In this document: in pieces, positions 1 through 8,288 of the stretch
How the letters are laid out: every line of letters starts with the position of its first letter
Numbering within the stretch: the first letter of the stretch is position 1
Source: Pseudooceanicola batsensis HTCC2597
GTDB taxonomy: Bacteria; Pseudomonadota; Alphaproteobacteria; Rhodobacterales; Rhodobacteraceae
Reading direction: 5' to 3'
NCBI RefSeq assembly: GCF_000152725.1
Contig: NZ_CH724131.1
Span: 1,829,739-1,893,738 of the forward strand
DNA: 64,000 bases
The notes under the pieces: generated by a model
Seen by the model: only the letters and a program-made list of their open reading frames with translations
Told to the model about the DNA's origin: nothing
Database searches by the model: none
Translations under genes and position numbers: made by a program

Positions 1-713
1 CTCTCGGCATAGTCGTCGAGGTTGGCGATGTAGTCGAGGCACTGCAGGACGTAGTGCGAGGGATCGTAGAGCATCCGCGCCCGCGGGTGCTGATCCACCC
101 GGTCGAGGAACATCTCGAAGCTGACGCCGTCGTGCAGATCCTCGCCCGGATGGATCTCGTAGCAGATGTCGACGCCGCTCTCCTCGGCATGGTCCAGGAT
201 CGGCCGCCAGCGCGCGGCAAGCTCGTCGAAGGCGGTCTCGACCAGCCCCTGCGGCCGCTGCGGCCAGGGATAGACATAGGGCCAGGCCAGCGCGCCGGAA
301 AAGGCCGCGAGAGCCGTGAGGCCGAGGTTGCGCGACGCGTCTATCGCCTGCCGCACCTGCTGCACCGCCCATTCCTGCCGGGCTTTCGGATCCCCGTGGA
401 CCGAGGCATCTGCGAATCCGTCGAAGGCGATGTCATAGGCCGGGTGGACCGCCACCAGCTGACCCTGCAGATGCGCCGAAAGTTCGGTCACGGCGATCCC
501 GTTCTCGGCCGCCCGGCCCTTGAACGTATCGCAGTAATCGCGCGAAGTCGCGGCGGTCGCGATGTCGAACAGCCGCGCATCCCAGCTGGGCACCTGCACG
601 CCCTCGTAGCCGCACTCGGCAGCCCATTTCGTGATCGAATCCCAGTCGTTGAACGGCGCCTCGTCCGAGGCGAACTGCGCCAGGAACAGGGCCGGACCCT
701 TGATCGTCTTCAT
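1..713 (-). CDS. Sugar phosphate isomerase/epimerase (3' end outside window)
   Basis: The reading frame starts at an ATG at 713 (MKTIKGPALFLAQF) and runs off the left edge of the window after about 237 codons, so the C-terminus is missing. The sequence fits the xylose-isomerase-like TIM barrel family (IolE, hydroxypyruvate isomerase and 3-keto sugar epimerase relatives). CYEIHPGE and MLYDPSHY are the usual places for the divalent-metal Glu and Asp ligands. It is transcribed away from the LacI-family gene at 828, and two LacI-type operators lie between them, so local sugar-responsive control is likely. The exact substrate cannot be told from the sequence. Confidence 0.85.
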   Translation of the reverse strand, partial: MKTIKGPALFLAQFASDEAPFNDWDSITKWAAECGYEGVQVPSWDARLFDIATAATSRDYCDTFKGRAAENGIAVTELSAHLQGQLVAVHPAYDIAFDGFADASVHGDPKARQEWAVQQVRQAIDASRNLGLTALAAFSGALAWPYVYPWPQRPQGLVETAFDELAARWRPILDHAEESGVDICYEIHPGEDLHDGVSFEMFLDRVDQHPRARMLYDPSHYVLQCLDYIANLDDYAE

Positions 714-746
714 GAAACCTCCCGCGGCGCCGTCCTCCCGGCACCT

Positions 747-760
747 TGAAATCGATTACA
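747..760. promoter_or_regulatory. LacI-type operator 1
   Basis: TGAAATCGATTACA has the CG-centred near-palindrome typical of LacI/GalR operators. It lies 34 bases upstream of the epimerase start and shares the core TGTAATCGATT, read on the other strand, with the second site at 791-804. The centres of the two sites are 44 bases apart, about four helical turns. Confidence 0.6.
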
Positions 761-790
761 TCCGATTCACGGCGTGATTGCAATGAAAAA

Positions 791-804
791 TGTAATCGAT
801 TAAC
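791..804. promoter_or_regulatory. LacI-type operator 2
   Basis: TGTAATCGATTAAC is the second copy of the CG-centred motif. It sits 24 bases ahead of the lacI-family start codon, which suggests autoregulation together with control of the divergent epimerase gene. Confidence 0.6.
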
Positions 805-827
805 CGGAGGCAGGATCAGGAGGCGGC

Positions 828-1844
828 ATGTCGGCAAGGGTCAGGATCAAGGACGTCGCAACGCTTGCCGGGGTATCCACGGCAACCGTCAGCCGCGCGC
901 TGTCCTCGCCCGATACCGTGGGGCCGGCCACCCGCGACAAGGTGATGGAGGCCGTGAAGGCGACCGGCTACCGCATCAACGCGGCGGCGCGCGACCTGCG
1001 CCAGAGGCGGGCGCGCTCGATCCTCATCCTCGCGCCGAACCTGTCCAACACCTTCTTCAGCCGCATCTTCGCCGCCATCCAGGAAGAGGCCAGCGCCGTC
1101 GGCCTCACCGTCCAGATCAGCGACAGCCGCATCGGCCGCGACAGGCTCCTGTCGCTCGGCTACGACGGGCGCGCCGACGGCATCGTGCTGCTCGACGGCA
1201 GTCTCGACCCCGAACTGGTGAACGGCTGGCACCTGCCGCTGGTCCAGCTCAGCGAATGGAACGACGCCTACGACGCCCCCCGGCTCGGCATCGACAACCG
1301 GGCCGCGGCGGGCCTCGCGGTCGACCACCTCGCCGATCTCGGACACCGCGCGCTGCTCCACGTCAGCGGCCCCGAGGACAACGTCCTGGCCCTCACCCGC
1401 CGCGAAGGGTTTCTCGATACCGCCGAAAGCCGCGATCTCGCACGGATCGTGCTGCCCGGCGACTTCACCCTCGAGGCCGGCGCCGAGGCCGCGCGCCGCT
1501 GGTCCCGCCTGCGCGACCGACCGACCGGCGTCTTCTGCGCCTCCGACGAATGCGCCCTGGGGTTCATCTCGGAATGCGTGCACATGGGCTTCGACGTGCC
1601 GGGCGAAGTCTCGGTCATGGGGTTCGACGACATCGACTTTGCCGACAGGTTCCTGCCCTCGCTGACCACGATCCACCAGCCCCGCAAGGAAATGGGGCGC
1701 GCCGCCGCACGGCGGATCACCCAGATGATGCAGGGGAGCGAGGGCACGCTCCGGCGCAGCCTCCCTCCGGCCACCCCCATCGCCGCAAGGCTGGTGAAAC
1801 GCTCCTCGACCGCCGCCCCGCCTGCCGCCCCGTCCGCCGGATGA
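828..1844 (+). CDS. LacI family transcriptional regulator
   Basis: This 338-residue protein has an N-terminal helix-turn-helix (residues about 5-25, DVATLAGVSTATVSRAL) followed by a hinge and a periplasmic-binding-protein-like effector domain (ILILAPNLSNTFFSRIF through GFDDIDFADRFLPSLTTIHQP). Length and order are normal for LacI/GalR proteins. The ATG at 828 follows a good ribosome binding site (AGGAGG at 818-823). It is transcribed divergently from the sugar isomerase/epimerase, with two matching operators in the gap, so it is probably the local repressor of a sugar or polyol pathway that continues to the left of the window. The effector is unknown. Confidence 0.93.
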   Translation: MSARVRIKDVATLAGVSTATVSRALSSPDTVGPATRDKVMEAVKATGYRINAAARDLRQRRARSILILAPNLSNTFFSRIFAAIQEEASAVGLTVQISDSRIGRDRLLSLGYDGRADGIVLLDGSLDPELVNGWHLPLVQLSEWNDAYDAPRLGIDNRAAAGLAVDHLADLGHRALLHVSGPEDNVLALTRREGFLDTAESRDLARIVLPGDFTLEAGAEAARRWSRLRDRPTGVFCASDECALGFISECVHMGFDVPGEVSVMGFDDIDFADRFLPSLTTIHQPRKEMGRAAARRITQMMQGSEGTLRRSLPPATPIAARLVKRSSTAAPPAAPSAG

Positions 1845-1922
1845 GCCGGCACCCTCGCCCCGCAGAGCGGTCCCCGGCACCGAAACCGCCTGCGACATTG
1901 TCGCGAGCCGGGGAAGAGGTGG

Positions 1923-1950
1923 TTGCGAAGCCGTAACAAAACAATACTCT
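1923..1950 (+). promoter_or_regulatory. Possible sigma-70-like promoter for the mrp operon
   Basis: TTGCGA (1923-1928) and TACTCT (1945-1950) are separated by 16 bases, in the 239-base gap between the LacI-family gene and the first mrp gene. The match to consensus is partial and was found by eye. Confidence 0.3.
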
Positions 1951-2083
1951 GTCGCTCGCGTTCCGGAGCAGATTCCCAGCCGAGATCTGAAGGGGCCGGA
2001 AAACGCGGACCGCACCGGAAGAATGCGGAGGGGCGGCACCCGCCCGGGTGTCAGGGCAGTACTGCAAGGGACGGAATGAATAC

Positions 2084-4948
2084 GTGAGCGCAGAACATTA
2101 TTCGCTGATCGTCATCGCATTGCTGCCGTTCGCCGGAGCGCTCATGCCCGGGCTCATGATCCGCGCGGGCCGCAACGCCTGCGCCGTCTTCACGGCGCTG
2201 CCGACCCTGCTGGCCCTGACCATGCTGATCCTGCTGGCCCCCCGGGTCATGCAGGGCGAGGTCATCACCGCCGAGCTGGACTGGATCCCCCAACTCGGGC
2301 TGTCCGCCTCCTTCTTCCTCGACGGGCTCGGCCTGCTCTTCTCCTGCATGATCCTGGGCGTCGGGCTGCTGATCACGCTCTACGCGCGGTTCTACCTCTC
2401 GGGCGAGGATCCGATGGGGCAGTTCTACACCTATCTGCTGCTCTTCCAGGGCGCGATGCTGGGGATCGTCCTGTCCGACAACATCCTGCTTCTGCTGATT
2501 TTCTGGGAACTGACCTCGCTCTCGTCCTTCCTGCTCATCGGCTACTGGAAGCACCTGCCCGAGGGACGCCAGGGCGCGCGAATGGCTCTTGCCGTGACCG
2601 GCGCCGGCGGGCTCGCGATGATCGGCGGGATGCTGATCCTCGGCAATATCGTGGGCAGCTACAACCTGACCGACATCCTGGCCGCGGGCGACCGGATCCG
2701 GGCCTCGGAATGGTATCTGCCCGCGCTGATCCTGATCCTGCTCGGCGCCTTCACCAAGTCGGCGCAGTTCCCGTTCCACTTCTGGCTGCCGCACGCCATG
2801 GCCGCGCCCACGCCGGTTTCGGCCTACCTGCACTCGGCCACGATGGTGAAGGCCGGCGTCTTCCTGATGGCGCGCATGTGGCCCGCGCTCGCCGGGACCG
2901 ACGCCTGGTTCTACATCGTCACGACCGCCGGCCTGATCACCATGGTCCTGGGCGCGCTGATCGCGCTCTTCAAGGATGATCTCAAGGCGCTGCTGGCCTT
3001 CTCGACCGTGAGCCACCTGGGATTGCTGACCATGCTTCTCGGCTTCGGCACGCCCGTGGCCGCCCTGGTGGCGGTGTTTCACATCATCAACCACCTGACC
3101 TTCAAGGCCGCGCTCTTCATGACCGCGGGCATCATCGACCACGAGGCGCATACCCGCGACATCAAACGCCTCGGCGGGCTGCGGACCCTGATGCCCGTCA
3201 CCTTCGTGATCGGCACGCTGGCCGCTTTGTCGATGGCCGGCATCCCGCTGCTGAACGGGTTCCTGTCCAAGGAAATGATGCTCGAGGAAGCCTCGCACAC
3301 CGATTGGGCCGGCAGCCACTATGCGGTGCCGGTGCTCGCCACGCTCGGCGCGCTGCTCTCCGTCGCCTATTCCTTCCGTTTCGTGGCCCATGTCTTCCTC
3401 GGCCCGGTGCGCGACGACTATCCGCACAAGCCGCATGACCCGCCGTTCGGCATGTGGGCCGCCCCCGCCCTTCTGGTCGTGCTGGTCGTGCTGATCGGCG
3501 TGCTGCCGCACCTGGCCGAGCCGGTCGTGATGATGGCGGCGGGCGCGGTGACGGGCGGCGTGCTGCCCGACATCCACCTCAAGATCTGGCACGGGATCAC
3601 CCCGGCGCTCTTCATGTCGGGGATCGCCATCCTGGGCGGCCTCGTCCTGCTCGCGCTGCACCGCCCGCTGGACCGCGCCTGGATCGCGACGCCCCGCCCC
3701 GAGGCCAAGGCGATCTTCGACCGCCTCGTCGGAGGGGCCGTCTCCCTCTCGGGCCGCATCGCCGGGGGCAGCCATGACGGCGCCATGTCGCGCTATCTCG
3801 CGATCTTCGTCGCGGCGACGCTGGCGCTCGGCTACATCGCCTTCAGCGGCAGCGGCCTGCCGGCGCCGACGCGCGACCTCCTGCCGGTGCCGCCGGTCGT
3901 GCTGGTCGGATGGGTGATGCTGCTCGTCGCCACCGGAACGGTCGTGCTGGTCCACAGGGATCGGTTCCGGGCGCTCGTCATCATCGGCGTGATCGGCCTC
4001 ACCATCTCGTTCGGCTTCGTCTACCTCTCCGCCCCGGATCTCGCGCTGACCCAGATCTCGGTCGAGACGGTGACCATCATGCTCCTGCTTCTGGCGCTGC
4101 ACTACATGCCCAAGGCCTCTCCGGTCGAAAGCACGGCCGGACGCCGGATCCGCGACGGGATCATCGCGCTCGGCGCGGGCGGCGGCGTGGGCGCGCTGGC
4201 CTGGATGTTCCTGCTGCGCGACACGGCCTCGATCTCGGACTATCACCTGGCGAATTCCTACAAGGGCGGCGGCGGCACCAACGTGGTGAACGTGATCCTC
4301 GTCGATTTCCGCGGCTACGACACCTATGGCGAGATCATCGTGCTGGGGATCGCCGGGCTCATCATCTACGCGGTGATGGACGCGCTGCTGAACGGACCGG
4401 CGGCGCGCAAGCTGCGCAACACCGACTATTCCCGTGACCGCTCGCGCGACCGCCACCCGCTGATGACGGTGATCGCCACGCGGGTGATGATGCCGATCGC
4501 GCTGATGGTCGGCGTCTTCATCTTCCTGCGGGGCCACAACGAACCCGGCGGCGGCTTTGTCGCGGGCCTGGTCGTGTCGATCGCGCTCTTGATGCAGTAC
4601 ATGGCGTCGGGCTTCGCCTGGACCCAGTCCCGTCAGCGGATCGAGTACCACTCGATGATCGGCTGGGGCGTCCTGATCGCCGGACTGACCGGCGCCGGAG
4701 CCTGGCTCGGCGGCAAGCCCTTCCTGACCAGCGGCTACGACTACTATCACTTCCCGCCGATCGAGGAATTCGAACTGGCGACGGCCATGCTTTTCGACCT
4801 CGGCGTCTTCCTCGCCGTGCTGGGCGCGGTGATGCTGATGCTCTACAGCCTGTCGCGCATCGCGCGCTACGCCGGCGAAACGGTCAATCCCGAACCGATG
4901 GACTATGACCCCTCGACGCGCATCCGCGCGCTCAGGGAGGAGGAATGA
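2084..4948 (+). CDS. mnhA: Mrp-type Na+(K+)/H+ antiporter, fused subunits A and B
   Basis: This large membrane subunit of the multisubunit antiporter exchanges cytoplasmic Na+ or K+ for protons. The N-terminal part is a proton-channel domain related to complex I NuoL/NuoM: FWELTSLSSFLLIGYW carries the conserved membrane Glu, and KSAQFPFHFWLPHAM and DDLKALLAFSTVSHLG carry the Lys/His residues. The last ~165 residues (from TRVMMPIALMVGVFIFLRGH) are an MnhB domain, so A and B are fused as in rhizobial PhaAB. I chose the GTG at 2084 (VSAEHYSLIVIALLP, 954 residues), preceded by AAGGGACGGA. An upstream in-frame start at 2048 would add only twelve residues. The next gene starts one base after the stop. 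Confidence 0.93.
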   Translation: MSAEHYSLIVIALLPFAGALMPGLMIRAGRNACAVFTALPTLLALTMLILLAPRVMQGEVITAELDWIPQLGLSASFFLDGLGLLFSCMILGVGLLITLYARFYLSGEDPMGQFYTYLLLFQGAMLGIVLSDNILLLLIFWELTSLSSFLLIGYWKHLPEGRQGARMALAVTGAGGLAMIGGMLILGNIVGSYNLTDILAAGDRIRASEWYLPALILILLGAFTKSAQFPFHFWLPHAMAAPTPVSAYLHSATMVKAGVFLMARMWPALAGTDAWFYIVTTAGLITMVLGALIALFKDDLKALLAFSTVSHLGLLTMLLGFGTPVAALVAVFHIINHLTFKAALFMTAGIIDHEAHTRDIKRLGGLRTLMPVTFVIGTLAALSMAGIPLLNGFLSKEMMLEEASHTDWAGSHYAVPVLATLGALLSVAYSFRFVAHVFLGPVRDDYPHKPHDPPFGMWAAPALLVVLVVLIGVLPHLAEPVVMMAAGAVTGGVLPDIHLKIWHGITPALFMSGIAILGGLVLLALHRPLDRAWIATPRPEAKAIFDRLVGGAVSLSGRIAGGSHDGAMSRYLAIFVAATLALGYIAFSGSGLPAPTRDLLPVPPVVLVGWVMLLVATGTVVLVHRDRFRALVIIGVIGLTISFGFVYLSAPDLALTQISVETVTIMLLLLALHYMPKASPVESTAGRRIRDGIIALGAGGGVGALAWMFLLRDTASISDYHLANSYKGGGGTNVVNVILVDFRGYDTYGEIIVLGIAGLIIYAVMDALLNGPAARKLRNTDYSRDRSRDRHPLMTVIATRVMMPIALMVGVFIFLRGHNEPGGGFVAGLVVSIALLMQYMASGFAWTQSRQRIEYHSMIGWGVLIAGLTGAGAWLGGKPFLTSGYDYYHFPPIEEFELATAMLFDLGVFLAVLGAVMLMLYSLSRIARYAGETVNPEPMDYDPSTRIRALREEE

Positions 4949-4949
4949 C

Positions 4950-5330
4950 ATGGAGATGATCGTGGCCAGTTCCGTCGGCGCGCTGACCGCCGCAGGCGTC
5001 TATCTGATCCTCAGGCTGCGCGCCTTCGCGACGATCCTCGGACTCGCGCTGCTGTCCTACGCGGTGAACGTCTTCCTCTTTGCCTCGGGCCGCCTGTCGG
5101 TCAACCTGCCGCCGATCCTGTCGCCCTACGGCGAGGCGAGCTATACGGACCCCCTGCCCCAGGCCCTCGTCCTGACCGCGATCGTGATCTCCTTCGGGAT
5201 GACGGCGGTGCTGGTGATGGTCGCGCTCGGCGCCTTTCTCGAAACCGACGACGACCGGATCGACATGACCGAGAGCGAGGCCGACGGGGCCGAGATCGAC
5301 GCCGCGACCGACGGAGGCACGCCCCGATGA
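4950..5330 (+). CDS. mnhC: Mrp antiporter subunit C
   Basis: This 126-residue protein resembles NuoK and has three predicted membrane spans (ASSVGALTAAGVYLIL, TILGLALLSYAVNVFLF, LVLTAIVISFGMTAVLVMVALGAF) and an acidic C-terminal tail. PLPQALVLTAIVISFGMTA is the characteristic MnhC/NuoK-like stretch. The ATG at 4950 is one base after the stop of the A/B gene and follows a strong GGGAGGAGGA site. The stop overlaps the start of subunit D (ATGA). Position and content make this a confident member of the complex. Confidence 0.93.
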   Translation: MEMIVASSVGALTAAGVYLILRLRAFATILGLALLSYAVNVFLFASGRLSVNLPPILSPYGEASYTDPLPQALVLTAIVISFGMTAVLVMVALGAFLETDDDRIDMTESEADGAEIDAATDGGTPR

Positions 5331-6868
5331 ACCACTGGATCATCGCGCCGGTCATCCTGCCGGCGCTTCTCGCCCCCATCCTCGGTTTCGTGATGCGTCA
5401 CGACATGACGCTGGCGCGGGTCTTCTCGCTGGCCGGCACGGTGGCCCTGACCGCCATGGCGATCGGGCTCTTCGTGCTGGCCGGAGGGGATCCGCAGGTC
5501 TACTACCTCGGCGACTGGCCGGCCCCCTTCGGCATTGTGCTGGTGCTGGACCGGCTCTCGGCGCTGATGGTCCTGATCACCACCGTCCTGGCGCTGCTCG
5601 TGCTGATCCATGCCGTCGCCACCGGCTGGGACGCGCGGGGGCGGCATTTCCATGCCCTCTTCCAGTTCCAGCTGATGGGGATCGTCGGCGCCTTTTTGAC
5701 CGGCGACATCTTCAACCTCTTCGTCTTCTTCGAGATCCTGCTCATCGCCTCCTACGGGCTGATGATCCATTCCGGCGGCCCCGAGAGGATGCGGGCGGGG
5801 CTGCAATACGTGGTCATCAACCTTGCCGGCTCGACGCTGTTCCTCTTCGCGCTCGGGGTGCTCTATTCCACCACCGGCACGCTGAACATCGCCGATCTCG
5901 CGCAGCGCCTGCAGGAGGTCCCCCCAGGCGAGGCCGCTCTGGTCCGCGTGGCGGCGATGCTGCTGATGATCGTCTTCGGGCTCAAGGCCGCACTCTTCCC
6001 GCTCCAGTTCTGGCTGCCGGGCACCTATGCCAACGCCCCGGCACCGGTGGCCGCGCTCTTCGCGATCATGACCAAGGTGGGGGCCTACGCCATCCTGCGG
6101 GTCCACACCCTGGTCTTCGGTCCGGGGATCGAGGCGACGGACGGGATGGCCGGCGACTGGCTCTTTCCCGCCGCCATCGTCACCATCGCCATCGGCGCGA
6201 TCGGCGTGCTGGGCGCGCGGCGCCTGATGCCGCTGATCGCCTTTTCGGTGCTGGGCTCCATGGGCACGCTGATGGTCGCCGTCTCGGCCTTTTCACCCGC
6301 GGCGACGACGGCGGCGCTCTATTACCTCGTGCATTCCACCTTCGCCGCCGCCGCCCTGTTCCTGCTGGCCGATCTCGTCCTCGCCCGGCGTCGCGAAGAC
6401 TGGCTGCGCGCCCGCCCCGTGACCGTGCAGAACGGGCTGTTCGCGGCCCTGTTCTTCGCCGCGGCCATCGGCATGGCCGGGATGCCGCCGCTCAGCGGCT
6501 TCCTGGGCAAGCTCCTGGTGCTCGACGCGCTGCGCGCCCCCGGCGCGCTCGCCTGGGCCTGGAGCGCCGTGCTCGTCGGGTCGCTCATGACCATCGTGGG
6601 CTTCGCCCGGGCCGGCAGCATGCTGTTCTGGAAATCCACCGCCGTCGGGGCCGCCGTCCGCCCGCCCCGCCCCGCCGATGAGCCCGAGGCGCCGGGCCCC
6701 GCGGGCGTGGCCCAGGTGGCTCCGACCATGGCGGCGGTCGCCGTCCTGGCGCTGCTCGCCGCCTTCGCGGGGCCGCTGATGAACTATCTCGAAGGGACCA
6801 CGGCGCAACTCTTCGACCGCGAGGGATACATCTCCACGGTCCTGAACACGGATGCAGAACTGAAATGA
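5327..6868 (+). CDS. mnhD: Mrp antiporter subunit D
   Basis: This 513-residue polytopic protein is related to complex I NuoN/NuoM. It has the conserved membrane Glu (FFEILLIASYGLMIH) and the Lys-containing segments (GLKAALFPLQFWLPG, FAIMTKVGAYAILR) thought to form the proton path. Its start overlaps the stop of subunit C by four bases and its stop overlaps subunit E, so the genes are translationally coupled. The length is normal for MnhD/MrpD. Confidence 0.94.
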   Translation: MNHWIIAPVILPALLAPILGFVMRHDMTLARVFSLAGTVALTAMAIGLFVLAGGDPQVYYLGDWPAPFGIVLVLDRLSALMVLITTVLALLVLIHAVATGWDARGRHFHALFQFQLMGIVGAFLTGDIFNLFVFFEILLIASYGLMIHSGGPERMRAGLQYVVINLAGSTLFLFALGVLYSTTGTLNIADLAQRLQEVPPGEAALVRVAAMLLMIVFGLKAALFPLQFWLPGTYANAPAPVAALFAIMTKVGAYAILRVHTLVFGPGIEATDGMAGDWLFPAAIVTIAIGAIGVLGARRLMPLIAFSVLGSMGTLMVAVSAFSPAATTAALYYLVHSTFAAAALFLLADLVLARRREDWLRARPVTVQNGLFAALFFAAAIGMAGMPPLSGFLGKLLVLDALRAPGALAWAWSAVLVGSLMTIVGFARAGSMLFWKSTAVGAAVRPPRPADEPEAPGPAGVAQVAPTMAAVAVLALLAAFAGPLMNYLEGTTAQLFDREGYISTVLNTDAELK

Positions 6869-7356
6869 TCCAACGGCTCATCCCCCATCCGCTGCTGAGC
6901 ATCATGCTCACCCTCGTCTGGCTCGGCCTGGTGAACAAGATCACCCTGGGCAACCTTCTGCTGGGCCTTCTTCTCGGGCTGGCCGTGCCGATGGTCACCG
7001 CGCCCTACTGGCCCAACCGGCCGACGCTGCGGCGCCCGCTGGTGGCCGTGAAGTACATCCTGATCGTCCTGTGGGACATCATCGTCGCCAACGTCCAGGT
7101 GGCGATCATGATCCTTTTCAAACCGCGCGATGCCTTCCGCTCGCGCTGGATCACCGTGCCGCTCGAGTTGACCTCGCCCGAGGCGATCACCGTGCTCGCC
7201 GGCACCATCACGATGACACCCGGCACGGTCTCGGCCATGCTCTCGGCAGACGGACGGGCCATCCTCGTCCACTGCCTGCATACGGATGACCCCGAGGGCG
7301 ACCGCGACCAGATCAAGCGCCGCTACGAAGGTCCGCTGAAGGAGATATTCGAATGA
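6865..7356 (+). CDS. mnhE: Mrp antiporter subunit E
   Basis: This 163-residue protein has two or three N-terminal membrane spans and a cytoplasmic domain. It carries hallmark MnhE features: VKYILIVLWDIIVANVQVAI, the TITMTPGTVSAML segment, and a C-terminus around LVHCLHTDDPEGDRDQIKRRYEGPLKEIFE. The start overlaps the stop of D (ATGA) and the stop overlaps the start of F. Confidence 0.93.
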   Translation: MIQRLIPHPLLSIMLTLVWLGLVNKITLGNLLLGLLLGLAVPMVTAPYWPNRPTLRRPLVAVKYILIVLWDIIVANVQVAIMILFKPRDAFRSRWITVPLELTSPEAITVLAGTITMTPGTVSAMLSADGRAILVHCLHTDDPEGDRDQIKRRYEGPLKEIFE

Positions 7357-7622
7357 TCGACATCGCCCTGACATTCGCCTTCGCCTGTTTCGGACTGGGC
7401 CTTCTGTTCTGTCTCTGGCGGATCACCGTCGGCCCGAACCCGGCCGACCGCATCCTCGCACTCGACACGATGGTGATCAACGTGATCGCGCTGCTCGTGC
7501 TCTACGGCGTGCGCGAGGGGACGGCCGTTTATTTCGAGGCCTCCATGCTTGTGGCCATGGTCGGCTTCGTCTCAACCGTCGCCTACTGCCGCTTCATCCT
7601 GCGCGGCGACATCATCGAGTGA
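7353..7622 (+). CDS. mnhF: Mrp antiporter subunit F
   Basis: This 89-residue protein has three membrane spans and the family signature RITVGPNPADRILALDTMVINVIALLVLYG. It overlaps subunit E by four bases, and subunit G follows after seven. Size and order match other mrp operons. Confidence 0.92.
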   Translation: MIDIALTFAFACFGLGLLFCLWRITVGPNPADRILALDTMVINVIALLVLYGVREGTAVYFEASMLVAMVGFVSTVAYCRFILRGDIIE

Positions 7623-7629
7623 GGCATCC

Positions 7630-8031
7630 ATGACCGATCCCGCGGAAATCCTCGTCACGATCTTCATCGTCCTGGGCGGCGTCTTCGGCCTCGTCGGCTC
7701 CTACGGGCTGCTCAAGCTGCGCGACACGATGCAACGGCTCCACGGCCCGACCAAGGCCACCACGCTCGGCATCGGCAGCGTGCTCATCGCCTCGATGATC
7801 CACGCATTGGCCGTGAAGGGCGCACTGTCGTTCCATGAACTGCTGATCACGCTGTTCCTGCTGCTCACCGCGCCCATCACGGCGAACTTCATCGCCAAGG
7901 CCTACATCATCCGCAATTCCGACCGGACGAAACTGCCCGGGACCGGAGGCCGGTACGGCTGGTCCGTCTACGACGACGCCCCCGGCCCGTCGGAGGCCAC
8001 CACGGGCGAGCAGGGGTCGTCGCAGGATTGA
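7630..8031 (+). CDS. mnhG: Mrp antiporter subunit G
   Basis: This 133-residue protein has three membrane spans. GGVFGLVGSYGLLKLRDTMQRLHGPTKATTLG is the diagnostic MnhG segment, followed by LLITLFLLLTAPITANFIAKAYIIR. I chose the ATG at 7630 (MTDPAEILVTIFIVLGG) rather than in-frame starts further upstream, because those would overlap subunit F. It ends the six-gene operon (AB-C-D-E-F-G). About 250 non-coding bases follow. Confidence 0.92.
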   Translation: MTDPAEILVTIFIVLGGVFGLVGSYGLLKLRDTMQRLHGPTKATTLGIGSVLIASMIHALAVKGALSFHELLITLFLLLTAPITANFIAKAYIIRNSDRTKLPGTGGRYGWSVYDDAPGPSEATTGEQGSSQD

Positions 8032-8223
8032 GACGCGCCGCCGGTCCCGCCGCACGCCGCACGGGAACGGTCGAACAGCGAAAAAATCCGCAACGGACTT
8101 TCAACAGATCAATCGACACACGCCCGGTTTGACGCAGCTGTGAGATCCATGTCCGGACGGGCTGGTGTAGGGTGTCGCATGCCGAAGGCACGCGGTCCGG
8201 CCCTTCCGCACGACGATGCAACT

Positions 8224-8251
8224 TTGAAACGGCCGCTTATCCGCCTATGTT
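8224..8251 (+). promoter_or_regulatory. Possible promoter of the RTX protein gene
   Basis: TTGAAA (8224-8229) and TATGTT (8246-8251) are separated by 16 bases, 38 bases ahead of the TTG start codon. This is in the gap between mnhG and the RTX gene (8032-8288), where I see no gene and no clear terminator. Confidence 0.4.
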
Positions 8252-8288
8252 GACGAAAAACGCGTCTGCAAAAGAATAGAGAGCAACT

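Noticed and set aside
2051..4951. A 966-codon open frame on the minus strand, mirror to the mrpA/B gene
   Set aside because: It is the antisense shadow of a certain membrane-protein gene. The product is a low-complexity His/Asp/Gln/Arg-rich chain with no family motifs, a product of high GC in third codon positions.
8250..8278. TTGACG/AGAATA as the promoter of the RTX gene
   Set aside because: It would place the -10 only about ten bases before the TTG start, leaving no ribosome site. The pair at 8224-8251 fits better.
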